Assembly (NCBI GenBank): GCA_018241125.1
Contig: JAFEEL010000021.1
Span: 1 to 63,352 of the forward strand
Direction: 5' to 3'
DNA from: Pseudomonadota bacterium
GTDB taxonomy: Bacteria > Pseudomonadota > Gammaproteobacteria > Xanthomonadales > Xanthomonadaceae
Length of the DNA: 63,352 nucleotides
A program made the position numbers and the translations under genes. Every line of letters begins with the position of its first letter. The stretch's first letter is position 1. Under the pieces are notes generated by a model that was not told the origin of the DNA, made no database searches, and worked only from the letters and a program-made list of their open reading frames with translations. This document shows, piece by piece, positions 8,150-16,592 of this stretch.

Positions 8150-10393
8150 ATGCCGCATAGTGCCACCCTCGGGAGCGTGTTCGCCGCCATGGCTGCCGGT
8201 TTGCTTTCCCTCGCCGCTGTGGCGGCACCGGCCGATGCGTGGAAGCTGCCGGTCGAAATCAAGAAGCTCGACAACGGCCTGACCGTGGTCGTCTCCGCAG
8301 ATCACAGCTCGCCCACGGTGGGCATCGCGGTGATCTACAAGGTCGGCATTCGCACCGAGCCGCGCGGGCGCACCGGCTTCGCGCACTTGTTCGAGCACCT
8401 GATGTTCGAGGGCACTCCGGATGCGCCGCAGGGCGTGTTCGATCGGGTGGTGACCGACGGCGGTGGCGACAACAACGGCTCGACCCATCCGGATTTCACC
8501 AGCTACATCGAACGCGCACCCGCCTCGGCGCTGGAAGCGTTGCTGTGGCTGGAAGCCGATCGCATGAAAACACTGGCCTTCACCCAACACGCGCTCGACG
8601 GCCAGCGCGACGTGGTCAAGGAAGAAATCCGCGTCAACGTGCTCAACCAGCCCTATGGCGGCTTTGCGCAAACCGATCTGCCGGCGCTGGCGTTTTCCAG
8701 ATGGGAGAACGCACACGATGGCTATGGCAGTTTCGACGATCTGGACAAGGCCACGCTGGCCGACGTGCGCGCATTCCATCGTGATTTCTACGGGCCCAAC
8801 GATGCGGTGCTGGCGATTGCCGGCGACGTGAGCCCGGCGCAGGGTTTTGCGCTGGCGCAAAAATACTTCGGCGCGATTCCGTCCCGCGCGACCCCGCCGG
8901 CACCAAACGTCGACGAGCCGGCGCACACCGGCGAAAAGCGCACCGTCGAGGGCGACGGCTTGGCCAAGCTGCCGGCGCTGGCGATCGGCTGGAAGATGCC
9001 GCCGCGCGGCAGCCACGATCAGGCGGCGATGATCGTGCTGGGCGAACTGCTGGCCGGCGGCGGTGATGCCTCGCGGCTGTATCAGGCGCTGGTGAAGGGG
9101 TCGGCGCTGGCCGTGCAGGTGGAGGATTTCACCGGCAGCGCCTCGCCGTGGGAATACGCCGGGCCGACCCTGTACACGCTGGTGGTGACCCACAAGGTCG
9201 ACGCCAAGGCCGATGCGGTGCTGGCGGCGATCGACGCGCAGATTGCACGCATCGTGAAAGAGGGTGTGGATCCGGCGACGCTGCAAGGGGTGAAGACGCG
9301 CCTGCTCGCCGATTGGTACGACGATCTGGAGCCGTTCATGGATCGCGCCGAGCATTTGGCGATCCTGCAGGCGACCTGGGGCGATGCCGGCGTGGCCAAC
9401 AAGGTTCCCGACTGGATCGATGCCGTGACCTCTGCCGATGTGCAACGTGTGGCGGCCACATGGATGACCCGCGACAATCGCAGCAGCATCGAGCGCGTGC
9501 CCGATTTCATGCTCAAGGCAAACGACCCGGCGCGCTCGGATCGGCGCGTGAAGGCCAAACCGGCGCCCGCACCGCCCAAACCGCACAGCGGCACGGTGAC
9601 GGTCGGCGCGCCGCAGGAAGTGCCGGCGCTGAAACCAGAAGCGGTGCCGAAGCAGGATGCGGTTTCGAAGCCTGAAGCGGCTCCGAAGCAAAAGACAACA
9701 CCGAAGCAAACGCCGACAAAACCTGATGCTGGCGCTCCGGCCCCTGTGGGAGGGCCTTCCAGGCCCGATGCTGGGGTGCCGGTAGCTGTGGGAGGGCCTT
9801 CCAGACCCGATGCTGGGGTGCCGGTAGCTGTGGGAGGGCCTTCCAGACCCGATGCTGGGGTGCCGATAGCTGTGGGAGGGCCTTCCAGGCCCGATGCTGG
9901 GGTGCCGGTAGCTGTGGGAGGGCCTTCCAGGCCCGATGCTGGGGTGCCGGTAGCTGTGGGGGGGCCTTCCAGACCCGATGCTGGGGTGCCGGTATCTGTG
10001 GGAGGGCCTTCCAGGCCCGATGCTGGGGTGCCGGTAGCTGTGGGAGGGCCTTCCAGACCCGATGCTGGGTTGTTGCCAGAGTCATCGTCGCGGCTGGATT
10101 TTCAACAGCCGAAGGCTGGTCAAGCCGCTCCCACCCAAGCCGCTCCTACCAAAGCCGCTCCCACACAAGCCGCACCGACACAAGCCATTCCAACACACGC
10201 GGCTCCCGATAAATCCAGACCTGCCCAGAGTACGCCGCCAGCGCCATCGCCTGTCGCGGTCAAGCCGGTACCCAAGCCCTCCGCAGTGAAGCCAACGACA
10301 GTGCCGGTGCCGACGCCAGTGTCCAGCCCTGCTGCTTCGCCAGCGTCGCCGGCCTCTCCAGCGCACGACGCGGGCGACGGGAAACCTCGGTAG
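8150..10393 (+). CDS. M16 zinc metallopeptidase (catalytic partner) with repeat-built C-terminal tail
   Basis: A 747-residue exported or periplasmic insulinase/pitrilysin-family peptidase. Residues 1-30 form a signal peptide ending AAPADA. The inverted zinc motif HLFEH lies at residues 79-83, with the downstream glutamates in KEEIRVNVLNQPYGG. The M16 core ends near residue 470. The last 230 residues are low-complexity: a KPEAVPKQDA-type segment, then eight copies of GGPSRPDAG at 14-residue spacing, then AAPTKAAPT-type repeats and a Pro/Ala/Val tail. This tail is encoded by REP-like interspersed DNA (9725-10160). Its TAG stop directly abuts the ATG of the second M16 gene, so the two form an active/inactive pair. 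The physiological substrate is unknown. Confidence 0.85.
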   Translation: MPHSATLGSVFAAMAAGLLSLAAVAAPADAWKLPVEIKKLDNGLTVVVSADHSSPTVGIAVIYKVGIRTEPRGRTGFAHLFEHLMFEGTPDAPQGVFDRVVTDGGGDNNGSTHPDFTSYIERAPASALEALLWLEADRMKTLAFTQHALDGQRDVVKEEIRVNVLNQPYGGFAQTDLPALAFSRWENAHDGYGSFDDLDKATLADVRAFHRDFYGPNDAVLAIAGDVSPAQGFALAQKYFGAIPSRATPPAPNVDEPAHTGEKRTVEGDGLAKLPALAIGWKMPPRGSHDQAAMIVLGELLAGGGDASRLYQALVKGSALAVQVEDFTGSASPWEYAGPTLYTLVVTHKVDAKADAVLAAIDAQIARIVKEGVDPATLQGVKTRLLADWYDDLEPFMDRAEHLAILQATWGDAGVANKVPDWIDAVTSADVQRVAATWMTRDNRSSIERVPDFMLKANDPARSDRRVKAKPAPAPPKPHSGTVTVGAPQEVPALKPEAVPKQDAVSKPEAAPKQKTTPKQTPTKPDAGAPAPVGGPSRPDAGVPVAVGGPSRPDAGVPVAVGGPSRPDAGVPIAVGGPSRPDAGVPVAVGGPSRPDAGVPVAVGGPSRPDAGVPVSVGGPSRPDAGVPVAVGGPSRPDAGLLPESSSRLDFQQPKAGQAAPTQAAPTKAAPTQAAPTQAIPTHAAPDKSRPAQSTPPAPSPVAVKPVPKPSAVKPTTVPVPTPVSSPAASPASPASPAHDAGDGKPR
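9725..10070 (+). repeat. Intragenic array of 42-base REP-like units
   Basis: Eight units of 42 bases, each containing TGTGGGAGGGCCTTCCAG, CCCGATGCTGG and GTGCCGGTAGC. In several copies GGGCCT and AGGCCC can form a 6-bp hairpin around TCC. Copies differ at only a few positions, which implies recent tandem expansion. Because 42 is divisible by three, the array stays in frame and encodes VPVAVGGPSRPDAG. Confidence 0.9.
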
Positions 10394-12592
10394 ATGGCGC
10401 TGCTGTGGCCACTGGTGTGGTTGTTCGCGTTGGTGCAGCCGCAGGGCATGCTTGCGGCTTCGTCATCGCCGCCGCCGTTTCAACAGCCGGCGGATGGTCA
10501 AGCCGCTCCCACCAACGCCGCTCCCACCAACGCCGCTCCCACAAAAGCCGCCCCCACAAAAGCCGCTCCCACAGAAGCCGCTGCCACCAAAGCCGCTACC
10601 ACCAAAGCCGCTACCACCAAAGCCGCTCCGGCCGTTGTGGGAGGGCCTTCTAGGCCCGATGCTGGATTATCGCCAGTGTCATCGTCGCGGCTGGCTTTTC
10701 AACAGCCGAAGGCTGGTCAAGCCGCTCCCACAAAAACCGCTCCCACAAAAGCCGGCGCGGAAAAAGCCGCTGCCACAGGAGTCACTCCAGCCCAGATCGA
10801 GCCAGCCAAGATCGAGCCAGCCAAGATCGAGCCAACTCGCCCGCCGACTGCGGCGGTGACGGCGCAATCGCCCGCGCCGGCACTCGCAGTCACTCCAGCA
10901 CTGCCGTCGGCGCCCAGGGTGCCGCCAGCTCCGCCGACTCAGGTCCCGGCAACAACCGCGCCATTGCCGGCCCCTGCGGCGCCCACGCTGGCGCCGGTCA
11001 CCACGGAACACACGACCGTGCCGGCCCCTGCGGCACCCACGTCGTCGCCGGTCACCACGGAACACACGACTGTGCCGGCCCCTGCGGCACCCACGCCGTC
11101 GCCGGTCACCACGGAACACACGACTGTGCCGGCCCCTGCGGCACCCACGTCGTCGCCGGTCACTGCCGCACCCACATCAACGCCTACCGCCACCACACCA
11201 CCGCACGCGGTCGCGTCGGCGCCACCCCAAGCACCCGGGAAACCCGCGATGGATGCCCTTCCCAAGGATTTGCCGCCGTATGCCGCCGATCAGCCGCTGC
11301 CGGCGCTGCACATCGACCAACGCCGCCTCGGCAACGGTCTGACGGTATGGGTGGTGCCGCGCAACGACGGCCCGCCGAAGGTGCATTTCGTGCTCGCGGT
11401 GCGCGGTGGGCTGGCCGACGATCCAGCGCAGCAACCCGGGTTCTCCACGCTACTGGCCGAGCTGTTGAAGGAGGGCACGAGTGCGCGCGACGCCAACACC
11501 ATCGCCCAGGACTTGCAGTCCTATGGCGGCGATCTGCACGTTGATGCCGGTCTGGACGGGATCACGCTGTCGGCTTCGGCGTTGTCGGTCAACGCCGCCA
11601 AGGCGATCACCCTGCTCTCGGAAGTGGCCTTGAGCCCGGCTTTCCCGCCGGCGGAGATCGCGCAGGGCAAGCTGCGCGCCCTGCAGGCGCTGCTGGCCGC
11701 GCAGGCCGACCCGGACTGGCAGGCGCGGCGGGCGCTGGCACCGTTGGTGTTCCCCGGGCATCCGTACGGCTACGTGCTGCCTACGCGCGCCTCATTGCTG
11801 GGCGTGACTGCCGAGCAATTGCACGCAGAGCACGACCGCCGCTTCCGCCCGGACGAGGCGCTGCTGGTGGTGACCGGCCGCATCGACACGGATACCGCGA
11901 TGCGCTTGGCCGACGCGGTATTCGGCGATTGGAGCGCGGACGGCAAGCCCTCGGTGGGGGTCGGCCCGGCGCCGGCGACTGCGCCGCCAGCGCGGATGTT
12001 CATCTCGCGCAGCGACAGCGTACAGTCGGTGATCCGCCTCGGGCGGCCCGCGGTGGCGGCCACGTCGCCTGACTACTACCCGCTGCTGGTCACCAATGCG
12101 ATCCTCGGCGAGGGCTTTCGCAGTCGCTTGAATCTCGACCTGCGCGAAGACAAGGGCTACACCTACGGCGCTGGCAGCGTGTTTTCCGCCGAGCGCTCCG
12201 GCGGCTCGCTGGTGGGCTATGCCAGCGTGCGCAATGCGGTGACCGGCGCGGCGATCGGGCGCTTTCTGGCCGACTACGCGCAACTGGGCGATGCGCCGGT
12301 GGACGCGGCCGAACTGGCGCAGACCCGCCATTACCTCGTCGGCCGCTACCTGCTGCACAACCAGCCGCAGGCGCAGGTGGCCAGCGCGCTGGCCGGCGAC
12401 TGGCTGGCCGGGTTGTCGGCGCAGGCGTTCACCGACTACGTGCCAAAGGTGGAGGCGGTGACCGCCGCTCAGGTGCAGGCGACGGCGCGCACGTATTTTG
12501 CGCCGAAGGATGCATCCATTGTCGTGGTCGGCGATCCGGGCGTGCTGGGGCAGTTGCAGCCCTACGGCGATTTCACGCAGGTATCGAAATAG
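10394..12592 (+). CDS. M16-family protein lacking the zinc motif (non-catalytic partner)
   Basis: A 732-residue protein whose C-terminal 430 residues are an M16 fold: LGNGLTVWVVPRNDGPPK, then PGFSTLLAELLKEGTSARD where HxxEH would be, VVTGRID, and LREDKGYTYGAGSVFSAER. The zinc histidines are absent, so it is probably the regulatory/non-catalytic subunit of a heterodimer with the upstream peptidase. The N-terminus has a hydrophobic signal-like segment (residues 1-22). Residues 25 to 275 are low-complexity: AAPTKAAPT repeats, a copy of GGPSRPDAG, an SSRLAFQQPKAGQ segment and four 16-residue TTVPAPAAPTSSPVTTEH-type repeats. These linkers are written in interspersed repeat DNA. Downstream genes are on the opposite strand. 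Confidence 0.82.
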   Translation: MALLWPLVWLFALVQPQGMLAASSSPPPFQQPADGQAAPTNAAPTNAAPTKAAPTKAAPTEAAATKAATTKAATTKAAPAVVGGPSRPDAGLSPVSSSRLAFQQPKAGQAAPTKTAPTKAGAEKAAATGVTPAQIEPAKIEPAKIEPTRPPTAAVTAQSPAPALAVTPALPSAPRVPPAPPTQVPATTAPLPAPAAPTLAPVTTEHTTVPAPAAPTSSPVTTEHTTVPAPAAPTPSPVTTEHTTVPAPAAPTSSPVTAAPTSTPTATTPPHAVASAPPQAPGKPAMDALPKDLPPYAADQPLPALHIDQRRLGNGLTVWVVPRNDGPPKVHFVLAVRGGLADDPAQQPGFSTLLAELLKEGTSARDANTIAQDLQSYGGDLHVDAGLDGITLSASALSVNAAKAITLLSEVALSPAFPPAEIAQGKLRALQALLAAQADPDWQARRALAPLVFPGHPYGYVLPTRASLLGVTAEQLHAEHDRRFRPDEALLVVTGRIDTDTAMRLADAVFGDWSADGKPSVGVGPAPATAPPARMFISRSDSVQSVIRLGRPAVAATSPDYYPLLVTNAILGEGFRSRLNLDLREDKGYTYGAGSVFSAERSGGSLVGYASVRNAVTGAAIGRFLADYAQLGDAPVDAAELAQTRHYLVGRYLLHNQPQAQVASALAGDWLAGLSAQAFTDYVPKVEAVTAAQVQATARTYFAPKDASIVVVGDPGVLGQLQPYGDFTQVSK
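10477..10760 (+). repeat. REP-like units inside the second M16 gene
   Basis: Degenerate tandem copies of AAGCCGCTCCCAC (the reverse complement of GTGGGAGCGGCTT) run from 10499 to about 10625. Then come a GTGGGAGGGCCTTC unit, a TCATCGTCGCGGCTGG unit, and the 21-base core TTTTCAACAGCCGAAGGCTGG at 10696-10716. The same order of units occurs at the end of the upstream M16 gene (core at 10099-10119). Confidence 0.85.
10966..11165 (+). repeat. Four 48-base in-frame tandem repeats
   Basis: Units of 48 bases containing CCGGCCCCTGCGGC, GCCGGTCACCACGGAACACA and CGACTGTG repeat about four times and encode APAAPTSSPVTTEHTTVP. Copies are nearly identical, consistent with slippage or recombination within the linker. 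Confidence 0.85.
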
Positions 12593-12613
12593 CGTTGTGC
12601 CGGCGCGGCCGAC

Positions 12614-13564
12614 TCACGGCGTGGGCGGCTTGCGTTCCATGTGGTCGAGGCGATGGTCCATCTCGGCGCGGAACTCTCCCAGTTCGCGCAACAGCGTCTC
12701 AATGTTGACCTCGTTTTTGAGGTTCACCTTGAAGTCGGTATCGCCTCGGGCGCGATCCTTCAACCCCTGGCGGTTCTGGCTCATCACGATCAGCGGACCC
12801 TGCAACACCGCCATGATCGCCAGCACGAGATTGAAAAACTGGTACGGGTAGGCATCCGGCGCCGGTTTTTCCCAATTCTTCTTGTCCAGCCAGTGATGCT
12901 GATCCATCCAGTTCCATGCCCACGACGTGTGGTGGAAGAACCACGCCCACACCGCATCTTCGTTGAACGCGAACCAAGCGATGCACAGCACGAACAGCAG
13001 GATGATGTAAGTCCAACTGCCGTTGAGCTTGGCCACCGCATCGGCCAGTCGATCCGACCAAGTCAGATGTTCGTCGAACTCGGCATCCACGTTCTTGGCT
13101 GCGCGTGCCGACAGCAAGGAGTTGGTCTCGCGCAGGCGCTCGCTCATCGTGCGCAAGATCGCCATCGCCGCGCGCGGGCGGTGGTCGAGGTAGTCTTCCA
13201 AGGTGGAGCGCTGCAACTCCAGCAGTACGGTCGGGCTAGTTGCCTGCGCACTGGCGCTGCGCGGTTTGTCGTCGAACATCGCCAGTTCGCCGAAGAACTC
13301 GCCGCGCGAAAGATCCTTGAGCGAGATCCGCCGCGAGTCCTCGCCCGGCAGGTGGATGTTCACGTCGCCATCGGCGATGATGAACATCGATTCGCCTTCG
13401 TCGCCGAGGGCGAAAATCGCTTGCCCGGCGCGGTATTGACGCGCGACGAGGGTCTTGGCGAGGGCGACGAGGTCTTCCTTGACCAGCCCCTCGAACATGG
13501 GAATCGAGCGCAGCAATTCGGTGGCGTCCACGCAGCCCTCCACGGCGACGACGGTGCCTGCCAT
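12614..13564 (-). CDS. Cyclic-nucleotide-binding domain protein with DUF1003
   Basis: A 316-residue membrane protein. Residues about 14-130 are a cNMP-binding fold, with LLRSIPMFEGLVKEDL at its start, GDEGESMFIIADGDVNI in the middle and the phosphate-binding cassette FFGELAMFDDKPRSASAQA. The segment near 160-180 is a linker. Residues about 180-300 are DUF1003, with transmembrane helices around SWTYIILLFVLCIAWFAF and FFNLVLAIMAVLQGPLIVMS, then the conserved cytosolic tail NRQGLKDRARGDTDFKVNLK. It probably senses a cyclic nucleotide (cAMP-type by motif) at the membrane, but the output is unknown. Convergent with the M16 pair. Confidence 0.82.
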   Translation of the reverse strand: MAGTVVAVEGCVDATELLRSIPMFEGLVKEDLVALAKTLVARQYRAGQAIFALGDEGESMFIIADGDVNIHLPGEDSRRISLKDLSRGEFFGELAMFDDKPRSASAQATSPTVLLELQRSTLEDYLDHRPRAAMAILRTMSERLRETNSLLSARAAKNVDAEFDEHLTWSDRLADAVAKLNGSWTYIILLFVLCIAWFAFNEDAVWAWFFHHTSWAWNWMDQHHWLDKKNWEKPAPDAYPYQFFNLVLAIMAVLQGPLIVMSQNRQGLKDRARGDTDFKVNLKNEVNIETLLRELGEFRAEMDHRLDHMERKPPTP

Positions 13565-13614
13565 CCCTCATTCACAATCGGCGCGCCCCGTCCCCGCGCC
13601 GATCGGCCCACACT

Positions 13615-14376
13615 TTACACCGGCGCGTCCTCGCCCATCGCCCACGCCACCTTGTGCGGGTCGAAGCCCGATTCGATGGTCGGCTTGACGATGCGAAAAT
13701 ACGGCGACACGTCGAAGTCGCGCGGTGCGAACAAGCTGTAGTGGCGAATCTGCAACAGCTCGTGGCGCTTGTAGCGATTGCCCGGTTGCTCGTCGTCGAG
13801 CACCACCTGCGGCAGGATCGGGTAGTGCACCGACTGGTAGGCTTGCGCGATCAGGCTCGAGCAGATCGCGCGGGTCGGGTCGCCGCTGCCCAGCGCCAGC
13901 GCCCGGCGCTTGTAGCGGTCCGGCAGGGGCGGGTTGCGCACGAGGTAGCGCATCAGGTCGAACACGTTTTTCAAGTCGTAGCGATCGCCGATGCGTGCGC
14001 GCGCGTGCGCCACCACCGCTTCGATTTCGCTCGCAGTCAGCCCCACCGGGCGGCAGATGCGGGTGTGGAAGCCGGCGTACTTGTCCAGCGCGATCACCTG
14101 CACGCCGCGGGTAACGTCGGCTTCCAGCAGTTGCGGCGTTGGGTTGGCGGCGTCGCGCTCGTGCACGCACAAGGCCGCGTGCGACCAGGTGGACTGGGTG
14201 AGATAGCGGATCGCCGCGGAAAAGCGGCTGTTGCCGTCCACCAGCAGCACGTCGCCCACGCGCAAGGCCGCGGCGACCGCTTCGGGTGTGGCGGTGGAGG
14301 GATTGCGCGCACGCACCAGCGGCGCCGACAGGTACAGCGCCAGACGGCGTCCGATGCGTTCGCGGATTCCAGGCAT
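13615..14376 (-). CDS. YiiX/YebB-like NlpC/P60-superfamily cysteine hydrolase
   Basis: A 253-residue protein of the permuted papain-like (NlpC/P60, YiiX-type) group. The conserved histidine is in STWSHAALCVHERD near residue 75, and the nucleophile cysteine is in AICSSLIAQAYQ near 180; the order His before Cys marks the circular permutation. Such enzymes act on peptides or lipid-linked amides, and the substrate here is unknown. ATG 14376 is preceded by GGGAGG at 6-base spacing and is preferred over GTG 14409. The upstream bases, including this ribosome-binding site, resemble one of the interspersed REP-like units. Divergent from yqgE. Confidence 0.75.
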   Translation of the reverse strand: MPGIRERIGRRLALYLSAPLVRARNPSTATPEAVAAALRVGDVLLVDGNSRFSAAIRYLTQSTWSHAALCVHERDAANPTPQLLEADVTRGVQVIALDKYAGFHTRICRPVGLTASEIEAVVAHARARIGDRYDLKNVFDLMRYLVRNPPLPDRYKRRALALGSGDPTRAICSSLIAQAYQSVHYPILPQVVLDDEQPGNRYKRHELLQIRHYSLFAPRDFDVSPYFRIVKPTIESGFDPHKVAWAMGEDAPV

Positions 14377-14473
14377 GCCCGGCCTCCCAAGCCCGATGCT
14401 GCGCAGCACGATGGCAGTAATTCTCCCTAGGGTAGTGGCGAGTGCGGCGATCCGCCAGCGTCTGCCGGCGCGC

Positions 14474-14479
14474 TAGAAT
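14474..14479 (+). promoter_or_regulatory. -10 box for yqgE-ruvX-pyrB, leaderless type
   Basis: TAGAAT (five of six to consensus) ends 6 bases before ATG 14486, implying a leaderless or near-leaderless transcript. No convincing -35 is seen. Confidence 0.4.
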
Positions 14480-14485
14480 GCCGGC

Positions 14486-15046
14486 ATGGCCCGCGACTTT
14501 TTTTCCAACCAGTTCCTGATCGCCGTCCCGGCGATGGACGACCCGCACTTCGCGCGCGGGGTGACGCTGGTATGCGAGCACAACGAGCACGGCGCGATGG
14601 GCCTGCTGGTCAATCGGCCTTCGGAATACACGCTGGGCGAAATCTTCGAGCAGATGCAGATCGACGCCGCCGCGCCGGGCGTCGCCACCGAGACGGTGGT
14701 GGTCGGCGGGCCGGTATTGCCCGACCGCGGTTTCGTGCTGCACGACGGTGGCGACGACTGGCCATCCACCCTGCGCGTGGCACCCGGATTGGCGGTGACC
14801 ACTTCCCGCGAAATCCTTGCGGCGATGGCGCGCGGGCAGGGGCCAAGCCGGAGCTTGGTGGCGTTGGGTTACGCCAGTTGGGGTGCCGGCCAGCTCGAAC
14901 AGGAACTGGCCGACAACGCCTGGCTGACCGCACCGGCCGATCAGGCGATCGTCTTCGAGCTGCCGTTCGGACAGCGCTGGCAGGCCGCGGCGCGCCGCGT
15001 GGGCGTGGATCTGGGGCAGTTCCCGGGCTACGTCGGCCACGCATGA
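14486..15046 (+). CDS. yqgE: YqgE/AlgH family protein (UPF0301)
   Basis: A 186-residue YqgE/AlgH protein. Family marks are FFSNQFLIAVPAMDDPHFARG at the N-terminus (a phrase of 21 residues recognised across the family), then LVCEHNEHGAMGLLVNRP and VVGGPVLPDRGFVLH. The molecular role is unclear; AlgH influences alginate gene expression in Pseudomonas. The frame stops at TGA 15044-15046, overlapping the ruvX ATG, in the common yqgE-ruvX-pyrB order. Confidence 0.9.
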   Translation: MARDFFSNQFLIAVPAMDDPHFARGVTLVCEHNEHGAMGLLVNRPSEYTLGEIFEQMQIDAAAPGVATETVVVGGPVLPDRGFVLHDGGDDWPSTLRVAPGLAVTTSREILAAMARGQGPSRSLVALGYASWGAGQLEQELADNAWLTAPADQAIVFELPFGQRWQAAARRVGVDLGQFPGYVGHA

Positions 15047-15600
15047 CCATCGCCACCGTGCTGGGATTCGATGTCGGCGCCAAGCGCATCGGCGTGGCGG
15101 TGGGCAACGGCTTGACCGGCACCGCCCGCGATATCGCGGTGGTGGACATGCGCGAGGAAGTCGCCGACTGGGCTGCGGTGGACAAGCTGGTGCGCGAATG
15201 GCGACCGCAGGCACTGGTCGTCGGCGACCCGCGCAGCCTCGGCGACGACGGCCGCCAAGCCGATTTCACCCAGCCTTCGCGCCAACGCGCGCAGCGCTTC
15301 GCGCGCACCGCTGCGCAGCGCTACGGTGTGGACGTGTGGATGGTGGACGAGCGCATGAGCTCGCTGGACGCCGCCGCGCGGTTCGCGCACGGCCGCGCCG
15401 CCGGCGCGCGCCGGCGCGGCGAAGCGAAAAATCTCGACGCGCTGGCCGCCGCGATCATCCTTGAACGCTGGCTGGGCGCGCCGGGCGACGCCGATCGGGT
15501 GGTGCTGGAGGATGTCGAACACAAGCCCGCGAGCACGGTCGTGTCGTCCACGCACGCGGCGACCGATCCGCCTGCTTCCAATTCCACGCAAACCCCATGA
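15043..15600 (+). CDS. ruvX: Holliday-junction resolvase-like protein RuvX (YqgF)
   Basis: A 185-residue RNase H-fold protein. The family motifs are LGFDVGAKRIGVAVGN, VVGDPRSLGDDG, VDERMSSLDAAARF and the final acidic region NLDALAAAIILERWL. YqgF/RuvX is implicated in 16S rRNA 5'-end maturation and possibly in Holliday-junction cleavage. The family is usually about 140-155 residues; this copy has a roughly 35-residue polar tail rich in Ser, Thr, Pro and Asp. Both ends overlap neighbours by ATGA (yqgE upstream, pyrB downstream). Confidence 0.9.
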   Translation: MTIATVLGFDVGAKRIGVAVGNGLTGTARDIAVVDMREEVADWAAVDKLVREWRPQALVVGDPRSLGDDGRQADFTQPSRQRAQRFARTAAQRYGVDVWMVDERMSSLDAAARFAHGRAAGARRRGEAKNLDALAAAIILERWLGAPGDADRVVLEDVEHKPASTVVSSTHAATDPPASNSTQTP

Positions 15601-16592
15601 GCGAACCCGCGTACCCCGACCTGCAACTTCGCGCAGACGGCACGCTGTGCCACCTGCTCAGCCTCGATGGCTTGCCGCGCGCCACGCTCGAACGCCTGCT
15701 CGACGCCGCGCAAGCGATTCGGCCGCAGGCGCTGGGTGGCACCGCGTTGCGCCAGAAGCTGGCCGGGCACAGCGTGTGCAACCTGTTCTTCGAGCCATCC
15801 ACGCGCACCCGCAGCGCCTTCCACTTCGCCGCCACGCGCTTGGGCGCCGACGTGCTCAGTTTCGACGTGTCCACCTCGTCCACCGGCAAGGGCGAGACAC
15901 CGCTGGATACCTTGCGCAATCTGGAAGCGATGGGCGTGGATTGCTTCGTGGTGCGCGCGCGCGAAGACGGCGCGGTCGCCGCGCTGGCCGCCGGCGCCAA
16001 ACCCTCCACGCACCTGATCAATGCCGGCGACGGCCGCCACCAGCATCCCACGCAAGGCCTGCTGGACATGCTCACCCTGCGGCAGGCCAAGGGCGCGGAT
16101 TTTTCACGACTCAGCGCGCTGATCGTCGGCGACATCCGCCACTCGCGTGTCGCCCGCTCGGACATTGCCGCCTTGCGCACGCTGGGTTGCCGCGACATCC
16201 GCGTCTGCGCACCGGCGAGCCTGCTGCCGGATGCGCACGAACTGCACGGCTGCACCGTCGGTCACGACCTCGACGCCCTGCTCGACGGCGTGGACGCGCT
16301 GATGATGCTGCGTCTGCAACGCGAGCGCATGGTCGAGGGGCTGGTGCCGTCGCTGGAGCAGTACTTCGTTGACTACGGCCTCGACGAACGCCGACTGGCG
16401 TGCGCCAAACCCGATGCCGTCGTGCTGCACCCCGGGCCGATGAACCGCGGCGTGGAAATCAGTGACGCGGTGGCTGATGGCCCGCAGTCGCTGATCCTGC
16501 AACAGGTATCGAACGGCGTGGCGGTACGCATGGCGGTGATGCTGGAGTTGCTGGGGGACGCACGGAACCGGCAAGACTGGGTGAGCGCGTAG
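15597..16592 (+). CDS. pyrB: Aspartate carbamoyltransferase catalytic chain
   Basis: A 331-residue cytosolic enzyme that condenses carbamoyl phosphate and aspartate in pyrimidine synthesis. Carbamoyl-phosphate-binding motifs are FFEPSTRTRSAFHFAATRLG near residue 62 and STSSTGKGETPLDTLRNLEA. The aspartate side has DGRHQHPTQGLLDMLTL, and HPGPMNRGVEIS is at the C-terminal 240s loop. No pyrI or pyrC-like gene follows; the next gene is convergent dnaE. Coupled to ruvX through an ATGA overlap. Confidence 0.95.
   Translation: MSEPAYPDLQLRADGTLCHLLSLDGLPRATLERLLDAAQAIRPQALGGTALRQKLAGHSVCNLFFEPSTRTRSAFHFAATRLGADVLSFDVSTSSTGKGETPLDTLRNLEAMGVDCFVVRAREDGAVAALAAGAKPSTHLINAGDGRHQHPTQGLLDMLTLRQAKGADFSRLSALIVGDIRHSRVARSDIAALRTLGCRDIRVCAPASLLPDAHELHGCTVGHDLDALLDGVDALMMLRLQRERMVEGLVPSLEQYFVDYGLDERRLACAKPDAVVLHPGPMNRGVEISDAVADGPQSLILQQVSNGVAVRMAVMLELLGDARNRQDWVSA

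Noticed and set aside
7067-9709. An 880-codon minus-strand frame opposite the HAAS and M16 genes
   Set aside because: Same shadow effect. The plus strand has PadR, HAAS and HxxEH motifs.
9725-10070. Possible CRISPR array
   Set aside because: The 42-base units are contiguous without unique spacers, stay in the reading frame of the M16 gene, and no cas gene is near.
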